Shown here in pieces: positions 11,484 through 22,088 of a stretch of 64,000 nucleotides of DNA. The stretch lies in contig JASVEC010000055.1 in NCBI GenBank assembly GCA_030770535.1, forward strand, positions 101,747-165,746. The letters run 5' to 3'. The DNA comes from Batkoa obscura. Lineage: Eukaryota > Entomophthoromycota > Entomophthoromycetes > Entomophthorales > Batkoaceae. Below the pieces are notes generated by a model. It searched no databases, had not been told where the DNA came from, and was given only the letters and a program-made list of their open reading frames with translations. Position 1 is the first letter of the stretch. Every line of letters begins with the position of its first letter. The position numbers and the translations under genes are program-made.

Positions 11484-14400
11484 ATGGATCAAGTGGAATT
11501 AATTGAAGTCTCTTCACCTGAAATTAACGAAAATAAAGTGGTAGTGTACAGTGACGATGAAGATTTTATTGATTTTAAGAAGGATAAAAAGAAGATAGAA
11601 AGTGAAGAAGAAATTATTAATTATAGAAAAAACAGGAAAAGTAAGAAACATAAAAAAGTAATCGAAAGTGATGAAGAGGAGAAAGAGGAGATGAATGGAG
11701 ATAAAGAGGTTAAAAAAGTCAAGATGAAGATTGTTATTAGTGATGAAGAAATTGAAGAAATTGAAGATAGTGTTGGTGAGATGGAGGAAATAGAGGAAAT
11801 AGAGGAAATAGAATTCGATTTTGGAGAAATTGAAGAAATTGAAGAGATAAAAGGTGGTTTTGGGGGAGAGGTGGAGGAAATTAAAAAAATTGAAGAAATA
11901 GAAAGAGTGGATTTGGTTAAAAATAATCAGAAAAATAGAAGAAAGAGAAATAATAAAGAAGAAATAGAAACCAAAGAAGATCTAGGTATTTTTAATAATA
12001 TTATTATTTAGTAAATCGAATTTATTTTTAATAAATTAAAGATCAATTAATTACTAGTTATACATCATCGAATATTAAATCAAATAACGATAACAATAAT
12101 GAAATGAAAACAAGTAATGAATTGAAGCAAGAAACAATACAAAAACATCAATTGTTAAACCAACGTATTGATTCTATTGATATTGAATTAGTTAATATAA
12201 AAAAACAAATTGAATTATTGACTTTTGAGAAAACTAACCTCATTAAAGAGAAAAAGAAGATATTAAATGATTTAAATTTATTAAAACAGCCTAACAAGTA
12301 TTTAGAAGAAATCAAATATTATTCAATAACCAAATTTTGTTGGGAAGATGAAACTATGTTAAAATTAAATGAAAATTGGAATACAAATCAATTTCGATTG
12401 AACCAAAAATTGATTATTAATGCAGCATTAGATAATAGAGATTTATTTGTTATTATGCCCACTGGTAAAGAATATTATTATTAATAGAATTAAGTACATT
12501 AAATATAATTCAATAAATTAATATATCTTATTTAGGTGGCGGTAAAAGTTTATGTTATCAATTACCTGGTATATTAGATGAATATTCTCGTATTACAATA
12601 GTAATCTCCCCCTTAATATCTTTAATTAAAGATCAATTATATGATTTAAAATTGAAAGGAATACCTGGTGTTGGATTATATGGACAAATGAATACGCCAA
12701 CCAAAAAATTGTATAAAAAAGCAGTGATGGATTGTATCACTAAGAAAATAACATTGAAACAACTGGAAATTTTAGGATTAAATAAAATTCCAAGCTTTAT
12801 TTATGTAACACCAGAACAGGTAGTAAAAGGAAATATGTTTAAAAGAGCATTAGAAAAAGGATATGAAATCAATAATATTAGTAGATTTGTTATTGATGAA
12901 TCACATTGTTGTTCTCAATTAGGACATGATTTTAGGTAATTTTAAATGCTGATTGATTGTTTAATTGGTATTAATTATGGATTTTTTAGGCCAGATTATC
13001 GAGTAATTTTAATACAAAAACTATATAACATACTTTATTAACATTTTTATTAATATTTTAAATCCTAAATTTAGAAATTACATATATTGAAGGTATAAAA
13101 TTAAAAAGATACTTTTAATATTTTATATATTAAATTTATTCTTTTATAGACTTTGTTTCCAAAGATTCCTATTATGGCATTAACGGTAAATAATTAGTTT
13201 TGAATTAGTATCAAAAAATAAATTTATTATTATTGTTGTTATTTATAGGCTACTTGTTCTACTATTGTTTTAAACCAAGTATTAGAAATATTAAACTTAA
13301 AACGTAGTGATGGATATAATAAAGGATGTATAATAACTAAAGCACCATTGATAAGTAAATACTAATAACATTATTAATAATATTAATAACATAAATTAAA
13401 ATAGGAGAAAATCTTAAATATCAAGTAATAAAAAAAGAAAGTAAATCTTTACATGTAATACAATGGATAGTAAATTATATATTAACTAAACAAAAAAATC
13501 AATGTGGTATAATTTATTGTTTTTCAAAAAATGAAACAGAAGAAGTAACCAAAAATATAATTCAAGAATCAAACAATCAAATTTCAGTGGCTTATTATCA
13601 TGCTGGGGTTAATGATGTAAGTTAATAATAATATAATGATATAATAATAATTTATCTTATTTGATTGATATTGATAATATTGTTAGGAAGAAAAATTGAA
13701 AATTCATGAATTATGGCGAAATGGAACGATAAAAATAGTAGTGGCAACCATTGCGTTTGGTTTAGGGATTAATCATCCAAATGTAAGATTTGTTATTCAT
13801 CATACAATTTCTAAATCTATTGATGGTAATTTGTTATTCAATAACTACAATAATATCATAATAGTGTATTTATTCGATTATTTAATAGGTTATTATCAAG
13901 AATCTGGAAGAGCAGGTAGAGATGGTAATGAATCCAATTGTATTTTATTATATAAAAATAGCGATTTGTTTAAAATAAGTGGTATGGTAGTGACTGAAGT
14001 ATCAGGATTAAATCAATTATATAGAATGATAGAATATGGTATTACTGATAAATGTAGAAATAGTTATTTTAATGAATATTTCAATAACGAGTCTATACCA
14101 AATTGTAATAAATGTGATAATTGTAATACAAGGTTTAGAAAATTGGAGTGTACCACATTAGCAAAGATAATATTAAATGTATTGAAATTAATTGATGGTA
14201 TAAAAGAATATAGGGTGACTTTTAACATGTTAGTAAATATATTAAAAGTTAAAAGTAATAGAGGGGTACCTAAGCCAATTATATTAGCTAAAGAAAGTGG
14301 GAAATTGGTGTTGCCATTAGGAAAAGAAGTGAGCAAAGAGGTAGTATAATATAATATAATATATTTTGTTACTAAAATTATATATATTCTTATTCATAAT

Positions 14401-14652
14401 TTAGATTTGTGAATCAATTATTATAAAATTATTAACTAATAATATTTTAATGGAAGAATTTCATTTTACGAGTTATTCGCCTATATCGTAATTTCGTTTT
14501 TTTAATTAATATTACTGTTTTTTATATTGGATTTTTTTAGTTATTTAAAGCTTTCTAATTTGGGTTATCAAGTGTTAGATGATTTAAAATTGGAGTTTTT
14601 TATTAAGCTACCAGAAGAAAACTCGAAGTGGGAGATTTGGATGAGTGAATAA
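11484..14652 (+). CDS. RecQ helicase, RECQ1-like, with acidic N-terminus
   Basis: 3'-5' DNA helicase for recombination and replication repair. Twelve exons can be placed (11484-11985, 12042-12464, 12536-12935, 12990-13002, 13075-13092, 13150-13185, 13249-13354, 13405-13616, 13687-13825, 13889-14340, 14405-14487, 14541-14652). The first exon is a lysine- and glutamate-rich region with repeated EEIEEIE units, then comes a coiled coil like that of human RECQ1. Helicase motifs: [24 protein letters not shown], a DESH box in [43 protein letters not shown] and [13 protein letters not shown] zinc-binding CNKCDNCN cluster and a winged-helix-like C-terminus follow. No HRDC domain is seen. Exons 4 and 5 are only 13 and 18 nt. 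The intron at 13826-13888 is 63 nt with no in-frame stop. Close upstream is the ABCD gene, 144 bases away. Confidence 0.92.
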
Positions 14653-15120
14653 ATAGTATATAATTTATAATTAAATACTTGCATTACTCAAATAAGATTA
14701 TTAGTAATTGATTAGTAATTTTTTTAAATAATTTTATTCTATCTCCTAATAGCTTTAAATTTTATAGATAAAAACAAGTAACGTTATATTCAGTTAAGGT
14801 TAAAAAGATAACTTATATACTATTTAAATAAAATCATAATGATAAACTATTTTGCTAAATATTTATAAACTATCAATTTTGCAAGTCATTATTAAATAAA
14901 AGTTAACTTGTGCTATATAATAACTTAAAATAAAGTTAAAGAATCAATAATATAGTTGATAATAGAATATAGCTTTAACTAAGAATGTCAATATTATGAT
15001 ATTTTATCAATTTTTGTATTATAGATATTATATGATTAAATTAAATCTTATAAAGTAATTAATAAGACCAAAGTTTGTTTAAGCTTTAATTGTTCTATTG
15101 TAAATTAAATCAGCAACATA
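14653..15120. other. Intergenic DNA
   Basis: AT-rich 3' flank of the helicase gene. Nothing recognised. Confidence 0.6.
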
Positions 15121-15223
15121 TGGGGATGTATTTTTGTGTTCAAGAATTTTACTAACAATTTTTCTACTCAAATAGTGCTTAAAACATGAAAAGTAATGAA
15201 GCAAAAAAAAAAAAGCATCCCCT
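15121..15223 (-). mobile_element. MITE copy 2
   Basis: Reverse copy: starts TGGGGATGTATTTTTG, has CTCAAATAGTGCTTAAA in the middle, ends GCATCCCCT and is flanked by TA. Confidence 0.9.
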
Positions 15224-15444
15224 TATAATAATTTATTACTAAATTCTTCTTAACTATAGTATTTATTTTATAAAATATGATTTGATAGCTGATATAAATT
15301 ATTGTAATTATTTAACCTATTAGTAAAAATACAAATATAACAGAAAGATATAAATAAAATAACGGAAAATGATAAGAAATGAAATTTTAAAACAAATTTT
15401 AAATTTTAAATAAAATTAATAGTTAATAAGATATTTCTTAATAT

Positions 15445-15542
15445 TGGGGGTATTTTTTTAGTTTCATTACTTTTCATGTTTCAAGCACTATTTGAGTGGA
15501 AAAATTGTTGGTAAAATTCTTAAGCAAAAAAATACATCCGCA
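15445..15542 (+). mobile_element. MITE copy 3
   Basis: Forward copy starting TGGGGGTATTTTT, with core CACTATTTGAGTGG and end AATACATCCGCA followed by TA. Confidence 0.88.
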
Positions 15543-15574
15543 TAGCAAAGATAACAAATAGAAAACTATTGGAG

Positions 15575-16258
15575 GAAATAAAAACTATTTGATCGGTGAT
15601 CACAAGTCACTTACAAATAACATAAGGTTAATGGTATTCGGAGGTGGAAATGTAATTTGTGGTACGCTTGTTAAATTTAATATTAAAGATGAAAAATGGT
15701 ATAACTAAACTACAACTGGAGAATTTCCAAATCTACGTACTAGTTTTGGTTTAAAAAGTATACAATTTTTTCTATATATTATATAGCACCAGTGATGATA
15801 ACCCAAAACATTATTTAGATAGTTCACTTTATATTCTAAATTTAGATTATTTTATTTAGGAAAAACGTTATGTTGTAGGATTCATTACTTTTGGCTATTT
15901 AGAACTAGAATGGTTATCTTATGTACAGTTTTGAAATGTATTTGAAGAAATACAATAATACAAATAATCAGTTTGAAGACTTTTACTTTAGCAAATCGGT
16001 TACTTTCAGCAAAAGAGTTGAAAATTCAAAGCCAAAGACTCAACTATCTGCTATTACTAGTGGCTCAATTGATGAATTTATAGGGATTATTTTATTAATT
16101 ATTTTTACTTTGTGTATAAGAAATTCAAACAGTATTTCATTGTGAAAAATGTACCTTTAGCTATTAACAAACTAACTTGTAACAACGAAGAATTTATTAT
16201 TAAAGATACGATCTCTTCATTTAACGATGCTAAACCTGAACTTAATCAAACGATATGA
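15575..16258 (+). pseudogene. Decayed Kelch-repeat/transmembrane protein
   Basis: Broken relative of the gene at 62703. Around 15625-15760 a Kelch blade can be read: MVFGGGNVICGTLVKFN, then DEKWYN, a stop, and FPNLRTSFGL. Further on (15921-16145) an open piece ends GSIDEFIGIILLIIFTLCI, a membrane helix matching the juxtamembrane end of Kelch/TM proteins. Several frame changes and stops separate the pieces. The limits are approximate, and no signal peptide or first blade can be found; the 5' end directly follows MITE copy 3. Confidence 0.6.
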
Positions 16259-16790
16259 ATAAAACACTTTGTCATGAAAATTTTATATTGTCTTAGTTGT
16301 TTTGGAAATTTTGTCTTGACTGTATTTTTTCACAATGTTTGGATAAAATAAACATGTTGCAAAGGAAAAATTTCCAACTTTTAGTTATAAAATTATATAT
16401 CAGATGTAATAGTAAAAACGATTTTTTCAGAATTATTATAGGGATAAAAATATAAAACATAAAAATATAAATAATCTTCGCTCAGAGCTATCTTGCATTT
16501 TTCGATTTAACAAGTAATATCATAAAATAGAGTCATATTTGATCAATTTTTTTTAGCACCATTAAATTAAACAATGCTTAAAGAATTCTATGTTATTAAG
16601 TATTTTATGTAGAAGCAAAAAATAAGGGAATTATTTTGTTGTTCAAAGTGTAATTGCTTTTTATATAAGAAAATTAAAAACTCAATATAAAAAATTTCAA
16701 CTTCATTTAGTTTAATTTTAATATATAGATGCATATTTCTTTTATTTAATTGTCCATTTTTAAGTAGCGCAAAATTTAAAAATTATAAAA
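16259..16790. other. Intergenic DNA
   Basis: AT-rich spacer between the Kelch relic and a MITE. Nothing recognised. Confidence 0.6.
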
Positions 16791-16891
16791 TGAGGCTGTA
16801 TTTTTATGTTTAAGAATTTTGCTAATAACCTTTCCATTTAAATAGTGCTTAAAAAATGGAAAACTAATGAAGTCAAAAAAAAACAACCCCA
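16791..16891 (-). mobile_element. MITE copy 4
   Basis: Reverse copy, somewhat diverged: TGAGGCTGTATTTTTATG at one end, AAACAACCCCA at the other, with core AATAGTGCTTAAAAAATGG. Confidence 0.85.
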
Positions 16892-17128
16892 AACACTAAA
16901 ATAAAAAACATTCACATTTAGTGCCAATCTAAAGACAGTTAGCAAACTAGATATATTTAGTGATATTTTCCTGTATCTAAAAAGAGTATAATAATATCAA
17001 TTAAAAACACAAGCTTTGTTCAAAGTTACAGAATAATACTTATAGCACTTCTAATAAAGGGTCTGTGATCATGTTCAAGTGTTTTTTTTAGGATAACTAA
17101 ATGCTCTAAACAATCTATTTTTAAGATT

Positions 17129-17224
17129 TGGGGAAGTTTTTTTGGCTTCATCACTTTTTCTTTTAAGCACTATTTGAGTGGAAAAATTGTTAGTAAAATT
17201 CTTAAATATAAAAATACAGCCCCA
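17129..17224 (+). mobile_element. MITE copy 5
   Basis: Forward copy with TGGGGAAGTTTTTTTGGC at the left, CACTATTTGAGTGG in the core and ATACAGCCCCA at the right. Confidence 0.88.
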
Positions 17225-17475
17225 TTTCGACTTTTTGAAAATTTAGCAAAAAATTCTTATAGAGTAAGCATATCGAAGTAGTCAATTCTTTGAAAAGCTT
17301 TTGATGCTTATATTAAAAAACAAAAGTACCTAAGAACAAAGAAAAACATTTCAATGGGGCCATTGTCATTAAATTAACATATTATCTATACTAATTTATT
17401 TTTAAATTACTACTGCTTACACCGTCTCCCATAATTAATCCCAAAAGAAAAATAGTCAATTTAAGTTTGAAAATG

Positions 17476-17560
17476 ATTGGTTAGCGAACCAAAACGCTCA
17501 TCTCAACCAATAATTTGTAACAAAATCATATCAGATTTAGCGATATCACTATTTATATAA
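17476..17560 (+). promoter_or_regulatory. ATP16 promoter: two CCAAT boxes and TATA
   Basis: ATTGG (17476-17480, an inverted CCAAT), CCAAT (17507-17511) and TATATAA (17554-17560) precede the ATG at 17594. CCAAT boxes bound by the HAP complex commonly drive respiratory genes in fungi, so their presence before an ATP synthase gene is sensible; binding itself is inferred. Confidence 0.5.
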
Positions 17561-17593
17561 AATCAAATCTTGTTCAAAGAGGCTAGAAATCAA

Positions 17594-18241
17594 ATGTCAA
17601 TTTTACGTAACGCTTTCCGTACTACCAATTATTTAAGAACTTCACGTTTCGGTAAAAAAAAGTCAATATTTAAGCAATAATAGAAGTTAAACTTGATTTA
17701 GTTCGTTCTTACGCAAGTGAAGCTAGCGCTAGTGGCAAGCTTGTACTCAACTTTGTAGCTCCACATGAGTCTATCGTTAAAGGAGCTGAAGTTCAACAAG
17801 TTAACCTTTCCTCCACCTCCGGAGATATGGGTATTTTAGCTCAACACGTACCTTCTATTGAACAACTTAAGCCAGGAGTCATTGAAGTTATTACTGATGC
17901 TACTAAAACTGATAAATGGTTTGGTAAGTTTTAATTGTTTCATAGCATTTTTTTGAAATTTAAATTGGTTAATATTAGTTTCTGGTGGATTTGCCGTAAT
18001 TAACCCAGATTCTTCACTCAACATCAATGCTGTCGAAGCTTTCCCACTCGACTCTTTTGACAAAGAAGTAATTCAAAAAGATATTTTTTAAGAAATAAGC
18101 TAAAACATTTTTTAGACTATTAACAATAACTTAGCTGAAGCTCAACGTATTGCTTCAGGTAATGGTACTGAAGAAGAAAAAGCTACTGCTTCTATCCAAG
18201 TTGAAGTTTTTGAAGCTCTTAACGCTGCCGTCTCCAAATAA
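17594..18241 (+). CDS. ATP16: Mitochondrial F1-ATP synthase delta subunit
   Basis: Delta subunit of the F1 central stalk (bacterial epsilon counterpart), linking the gamma subunit to the c-ring. Four exons. The N-terminus MSILRNAFRTTNYLRTSRF is rich in Arg and lacks acidic residues, as for a mitochondrial presequence, and cleavage is likely near VRSYASEA. The mature part shows KLVLNFVAPHESI, the hallmark SGDMGILAQHVPSIEQLKPG of the beta-sandwich domain, WFVSGGFAVINPDSSLNINA, and a short C-terminal helical region with LAEAQR. Length, about 160 residues, is normal. Codons use more C in third position than neighbouring genes, as expected for high expression. It is convergent with the Dap1-like gene, 299 bases apart. 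Confidence 0.96.
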
Positions 18242-18540
18242 GTTACTTTAGTAAAATAAAAAATTATAATTTAGGTTGATCTTTTGATTATTAAGTAGAG
18301 GTTTTCAAAATAGACTTGTCGGTTTATTTAATGAATTAATACAGATTTAGTTTGAGAACGAGGTTGGTGTTATATATTGGTTAAAGCTATGCTTTTTTAC
18401 TAAATAGAATATTACAGTTAAACGCATTTTATTTATTAAATCATTTGATGTTTAATCTGTTTTTTATATATTTAAGAGTATTTGATTCAATTATATACTT
18501 TTGTAATAAAAAATAAGATAAAATTTTGTTACAAAACAGT

Positions 18541-19220
18541 TTAATCTCTTTTAACTACTCCAACGATAGGGTATTTACCAAGATAAAAGTTATACCAATG
18601 ATCTAATACTTTCAACTATTATAATATATAAGTAGCTAAAATACTTTTTTAACTACAAAACTTACTTTATCTGGTCCTAAATCAGAATAGTCATGTGACA
18701 TATCCGCTTTTTTAAGTGAAGAAGTAGCTAAGCCCTAAATAAATATGATAGAAATTTTAATAAAATAGTATCTAATAATATTACTCTAGAACCATCAATT
18801 CCAGCGAAACAATTGTAGTTACCACCAGGTCCATAAGCTTCTCTAGCATCAGATACATCAAACACCTTTCCTTTAATAGCTAAATAAACTGGAAGTGATT
18901 CGTCACTACCATCATATTTTTTTAACTCTTCTGGTGTAAATATATCATCCTTTGGCTCTGGTAAATCATTTTTTGCTTTTTGGTTGCCAAACAAAGAACC
19001 TGGGCTTATACTAAATAATTTCAAAAATTAAGCTTACTTTATTTGATTCATATTTTAATTACCCTCCACCACTTCCGCTAGTCTCTTTCTTTTCTTCTAC
19101 TATATTAACAGCTTCGCTCACTTGTTCCTTTATTACTTGTTCCTTCTTAGTGAAAAAGTAATAAATCAATGGCCCAATTATTAGTATAATTGGTATGATA
19201 CTATCTATACTTAAACTCAT
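18541..19220 (-). CDS. DAP1: Membrane-associated haem-binding protein (Dap1/PGRMC type)
   Basis: Cytochrome b5-like MAPR protein that binds haem and supports P450 enzymes of sterol synthesis in yeast and animals. Four exons. Start MSLSIDSIIPIILIIG gives an N-terminal membrane anchor (residues about 4-22), followed by a charged linker and GSGGG. The domain reads FTPEELKKYDGSDESLPVYLAIKGKVFDVS, then AYGPGGNYNCFAGIDGSR, GLATSSL, DHWYNFYLGKYPIVG and ends VVKRD. The YGPGGNY tyrosines correspond to the haem ligand and neighbouring tyrosine in PGRMC1/Dap1, and the long insert after the first strand is typical of MAPR rather than classical b5. Length is about 150 residues. It is the last gene of three minus-strand neighbours but has its own spacing. 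Confidence 0.92.
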
Positions 19221-19783
19221 TATTGTGTCTCAACAAAATAAAACAAAATATAAGTTGACAAGTTAAACTTATTATTAGTTTTAAGCAATTACTGGTAATT
19301 TTTCAAAACGTTTTATCTGATGTAACTTTTTTGCGTCATTTTTCTTTAATTGGGAGCTAAATTTATGCAAAAACGTTAAATATTACAATAAATATTAAAA
19401 ATAAATTATTGCTGTAGATGTTAATAAATTTTAAAAGGGAATAACAATAATTTTGGTTATAAAAGTAAGTTTATTTTAAATATAATAAACTGCAATTATC
19501 TCAAGTAAACAGAATCATAAAAATAAATGCTAACAAAACATATCTAAACAATAAACATAAACTTGGTAAACGATAAATAGATACTGTTAAATGGTCATAA
19601 ATAATTCTAATGAATAATAGTAAAGGTTCTTTTATGGTGGTATAAAAAACAAAAGTTAAAAACCATATAAATTAATTTAAAAGTATTTTTTGATATATAC
19701 AAAATAGTATAGCAACTACACAATATTTCCAATTCAAAAGACGTATGTATATACAAGTTAAAACTACCAGCTAGATCATTAGA
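19221..19783. other. Intergenic DNA
   Basis: AT-rich spacer between two minus-strand genes. Nothing recognised beyond the presumed Dap1 promoter. Confidence 0.6.
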
Positions 19784-21145
19784 TCACTCACTCCCTTTTT
19801 GATCAATGTAATTTAATAAGTTCCTAGAGAAAAATAGTTATAAATATTATCAATGATAAATAAATTCTATTACTGTATTATACTAGTCCAAGGTATATTA
19901 ACAAAGGTTATAGAGCAATTAATTAATGATGGGATATTATTACTGTCTAATGGAGGTTCTGAGTTTTTATCTATTAATGGGGATAATGAAAGTCTTTTAA
20001 GTGATTGTAAAAAAGAGGTAGGTGGTTTAACTATCACTTCATCATTATTATTATCATTATTTAAACAATTCGAGCTATTATTAGGTGGGCTACTTAAAAA
20101 TGTCATTGCTACCTAAAAACACAGAAATTATTACCACTAATATTAATTATTAAAACTTTTATTACTTGAGCATGTCCTTTCCCTTCTGGTCCGCGCATTA
20201 TTATATACTCAGGTAATTTATTAAATTGATGGGCTACTTTACTTTTCTTATTAGATTTCAAAGCTAATTTTTGTCTTAATACTGTTAACAAAGATTTGAA
20301 AGTAGCAGCACCCTGAAACAAAGAGACTGTATTTTGAGGCCTTTTAGACAAAAAAGCAATATTATTTTCGTCAGAAGAAGTTGTACTATAAATCAAAATA
20401 TCCTGCTCAGAGTCATTACTTAAAGAACATAGTAGTTCTACACATAAATGTTCTCCTTCTCCCAATACTAGGTTCTCAAACATATCTTCATGATCTTCAA
20501 CTGCATAATAAATTAATGGATATGAGCACTCCCACTGCCTTTCTTTTAAATCGCCTCTAGAACGTGAAGGTAATGCATATACCCTTTTAACACACATTTT
20601 TAAAAGCCTTGGTCCAGAATTACCATTATTATTTGATTTATTTTGATCGATACCTCTTTTGCAAATAGAGACTCTTAATTTACAATTTAACTTAATAATA
20701 ATTAAAATTAAATTTAGATTACATTAAATAAAATCGAACTTACTTGTACAATTAGATTTAAAAAAAAAGTTTCTTTCCAAAGGATAGTTTCTTCAAATCC
20801 TGGTAGACTACCCTGCTTTGGCCTCCGTTTCACAAAAACAGGGTCGCTTAAGTCTTGAATATTCAACTTTTTTACAAAAAACAACATATCATCGCTCATT
20901 TCGTCTTGATTTTCAATAAAATATTCTAAAAACAAGTTTTGCCATCTATAAAATGTCCATTATTTTTTAAAGCTTAGCTTCAATGAGTTTAATTACCTTG
21001 GCTCTAAGGTACTTTCATTCTGCTCTATATCGGTTAAATTATATTTATTGAACTTATTTTTAAAATCATAATTCAATAAATTATGAGCTTTCGTCAAATT
21101 TTCATCAATCAATCTTTGTAATATCCGTTCTAATAAGCTACTCAT
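19784..21145 (-). CDS. KIAA0930/DUF2045-family protein
   Basis: Homologue of the human protein KIAA0930, whose function is not established. Six or so exons. Start MSSLLERILQRLID; then WQNLFLEYFIENQDEMSDDMLFFVKK, with the family pattern DDMLF(Y/F)V; SLPGFEETILWKETFFLNLI, matching LPGLGDPDIDWEE; KRVYALPSRSRGDLK, matching VFASPSKHPMDSK; SYPLIYYAVEDHEDMFENL and GEGEHLCVELLCS; IIMRGPEGKGHAQVAM, matching MKGPQGKGHAEMAV. The C-terminus ITFVNIPWTSIIQNLL matches the last helix of the human protein. The intron at the end of the GHAQ exon and a last intron before NLLNYIDQKGSE were chosen to keep this match. About 390 residues, no membrane segment. Known members are in animals, amoebae and some early fungi. 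Confidence 0.88.
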
Positions 21146-22088
21146 TATTGTTATTATTATATTTAAAGATCGGTTTTTATATTTGGTCTAGTTTTATTTT
21201 TATATAATCTATAATTTTCTATCTTTAACCGTTCAGTTTTTTGGAAAGCCAATAACTTGATGCTTACTAACTAGTTGCTGCTCTTATTGGTTTAACGATA
21301 ACCTGAGTTTCCTTTTTTATCTAAGTGTTTTTTTTCTGGAGAATTTATTAGCCTGTTTTATTCTATTAAAAGAAATTTCATAGATGTTGTAATTTTTTTA
21401 AGATTAAATTAACTACTCATTTAAGAAAAAATTTAAGTTAAAACTAGAATAAAATATATAAAACTAGGCTTTAAAAATTGGCTATATAAATATTTTGTTA
21501 CAAAAATTGCCACTTAGAAAGTTGCAAAAAAACTGAATGGAATAATTATTAAAATAAATTTATCTTAATTAAAAAATTTAACAGGCTTTCTGTAATTCAA
21601 ATGTAAACTAGTTATTAAAGTAGACATTTAAAGTAATGATTACATAAGTTTAATTTCAAATAATAGGAGGTTCATGTTCCAATTTATCTATATAATAGAT
21701 ATATAGTTGATATATTAAATGTATGTTAAAATCTAATATTAATTTTAATAAAGTTTAGAATACAAAATTCTTTCAACTTTAATAAGTTAAAATAATACCT
21801 TTTTCCATTTAAAGTGATGTACTTAACCACTCAAGTGTTAATATAAAAGCAATAGGATTATTGTAGATATAATTGAATATTTCTGTTATTTTTTGATAAC
21901 CATAATATCAACTTACATAGAACATGACATTCATTTGATTATTATAAAAAGCATAGAAAAAACCTCATATATTTTTACAGTAATATTTTCAAATTGAGAA
22001 TCAAAATCTAATAAAGACAAAATTTACTCCACTTAAAACATAAAAACTTTTTTTAGTAAACTTCAAAAAAACAAGATATTGACCCATT
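21146..22088. other. Intergenic DNA
   Basis: About 940 bases of AT-rich DNA between two minus-strand genes. No gene or repeat recognised. Confidence 0.6.

Noticed and set aside
11760-11900. Microsatellite-like GAAATTGAAGAAATT tract as a separate repeat locus
   Set aside because: It is within an open frame and encodes the EEIEEIE repeats of the helicase N-terminus, so it is described with that gene.
14064-14336. 90-codon minus frame
   Set aside because: Antisense of the RecQ C-terminal exon, which carries the zinc cluster on the plus strand.
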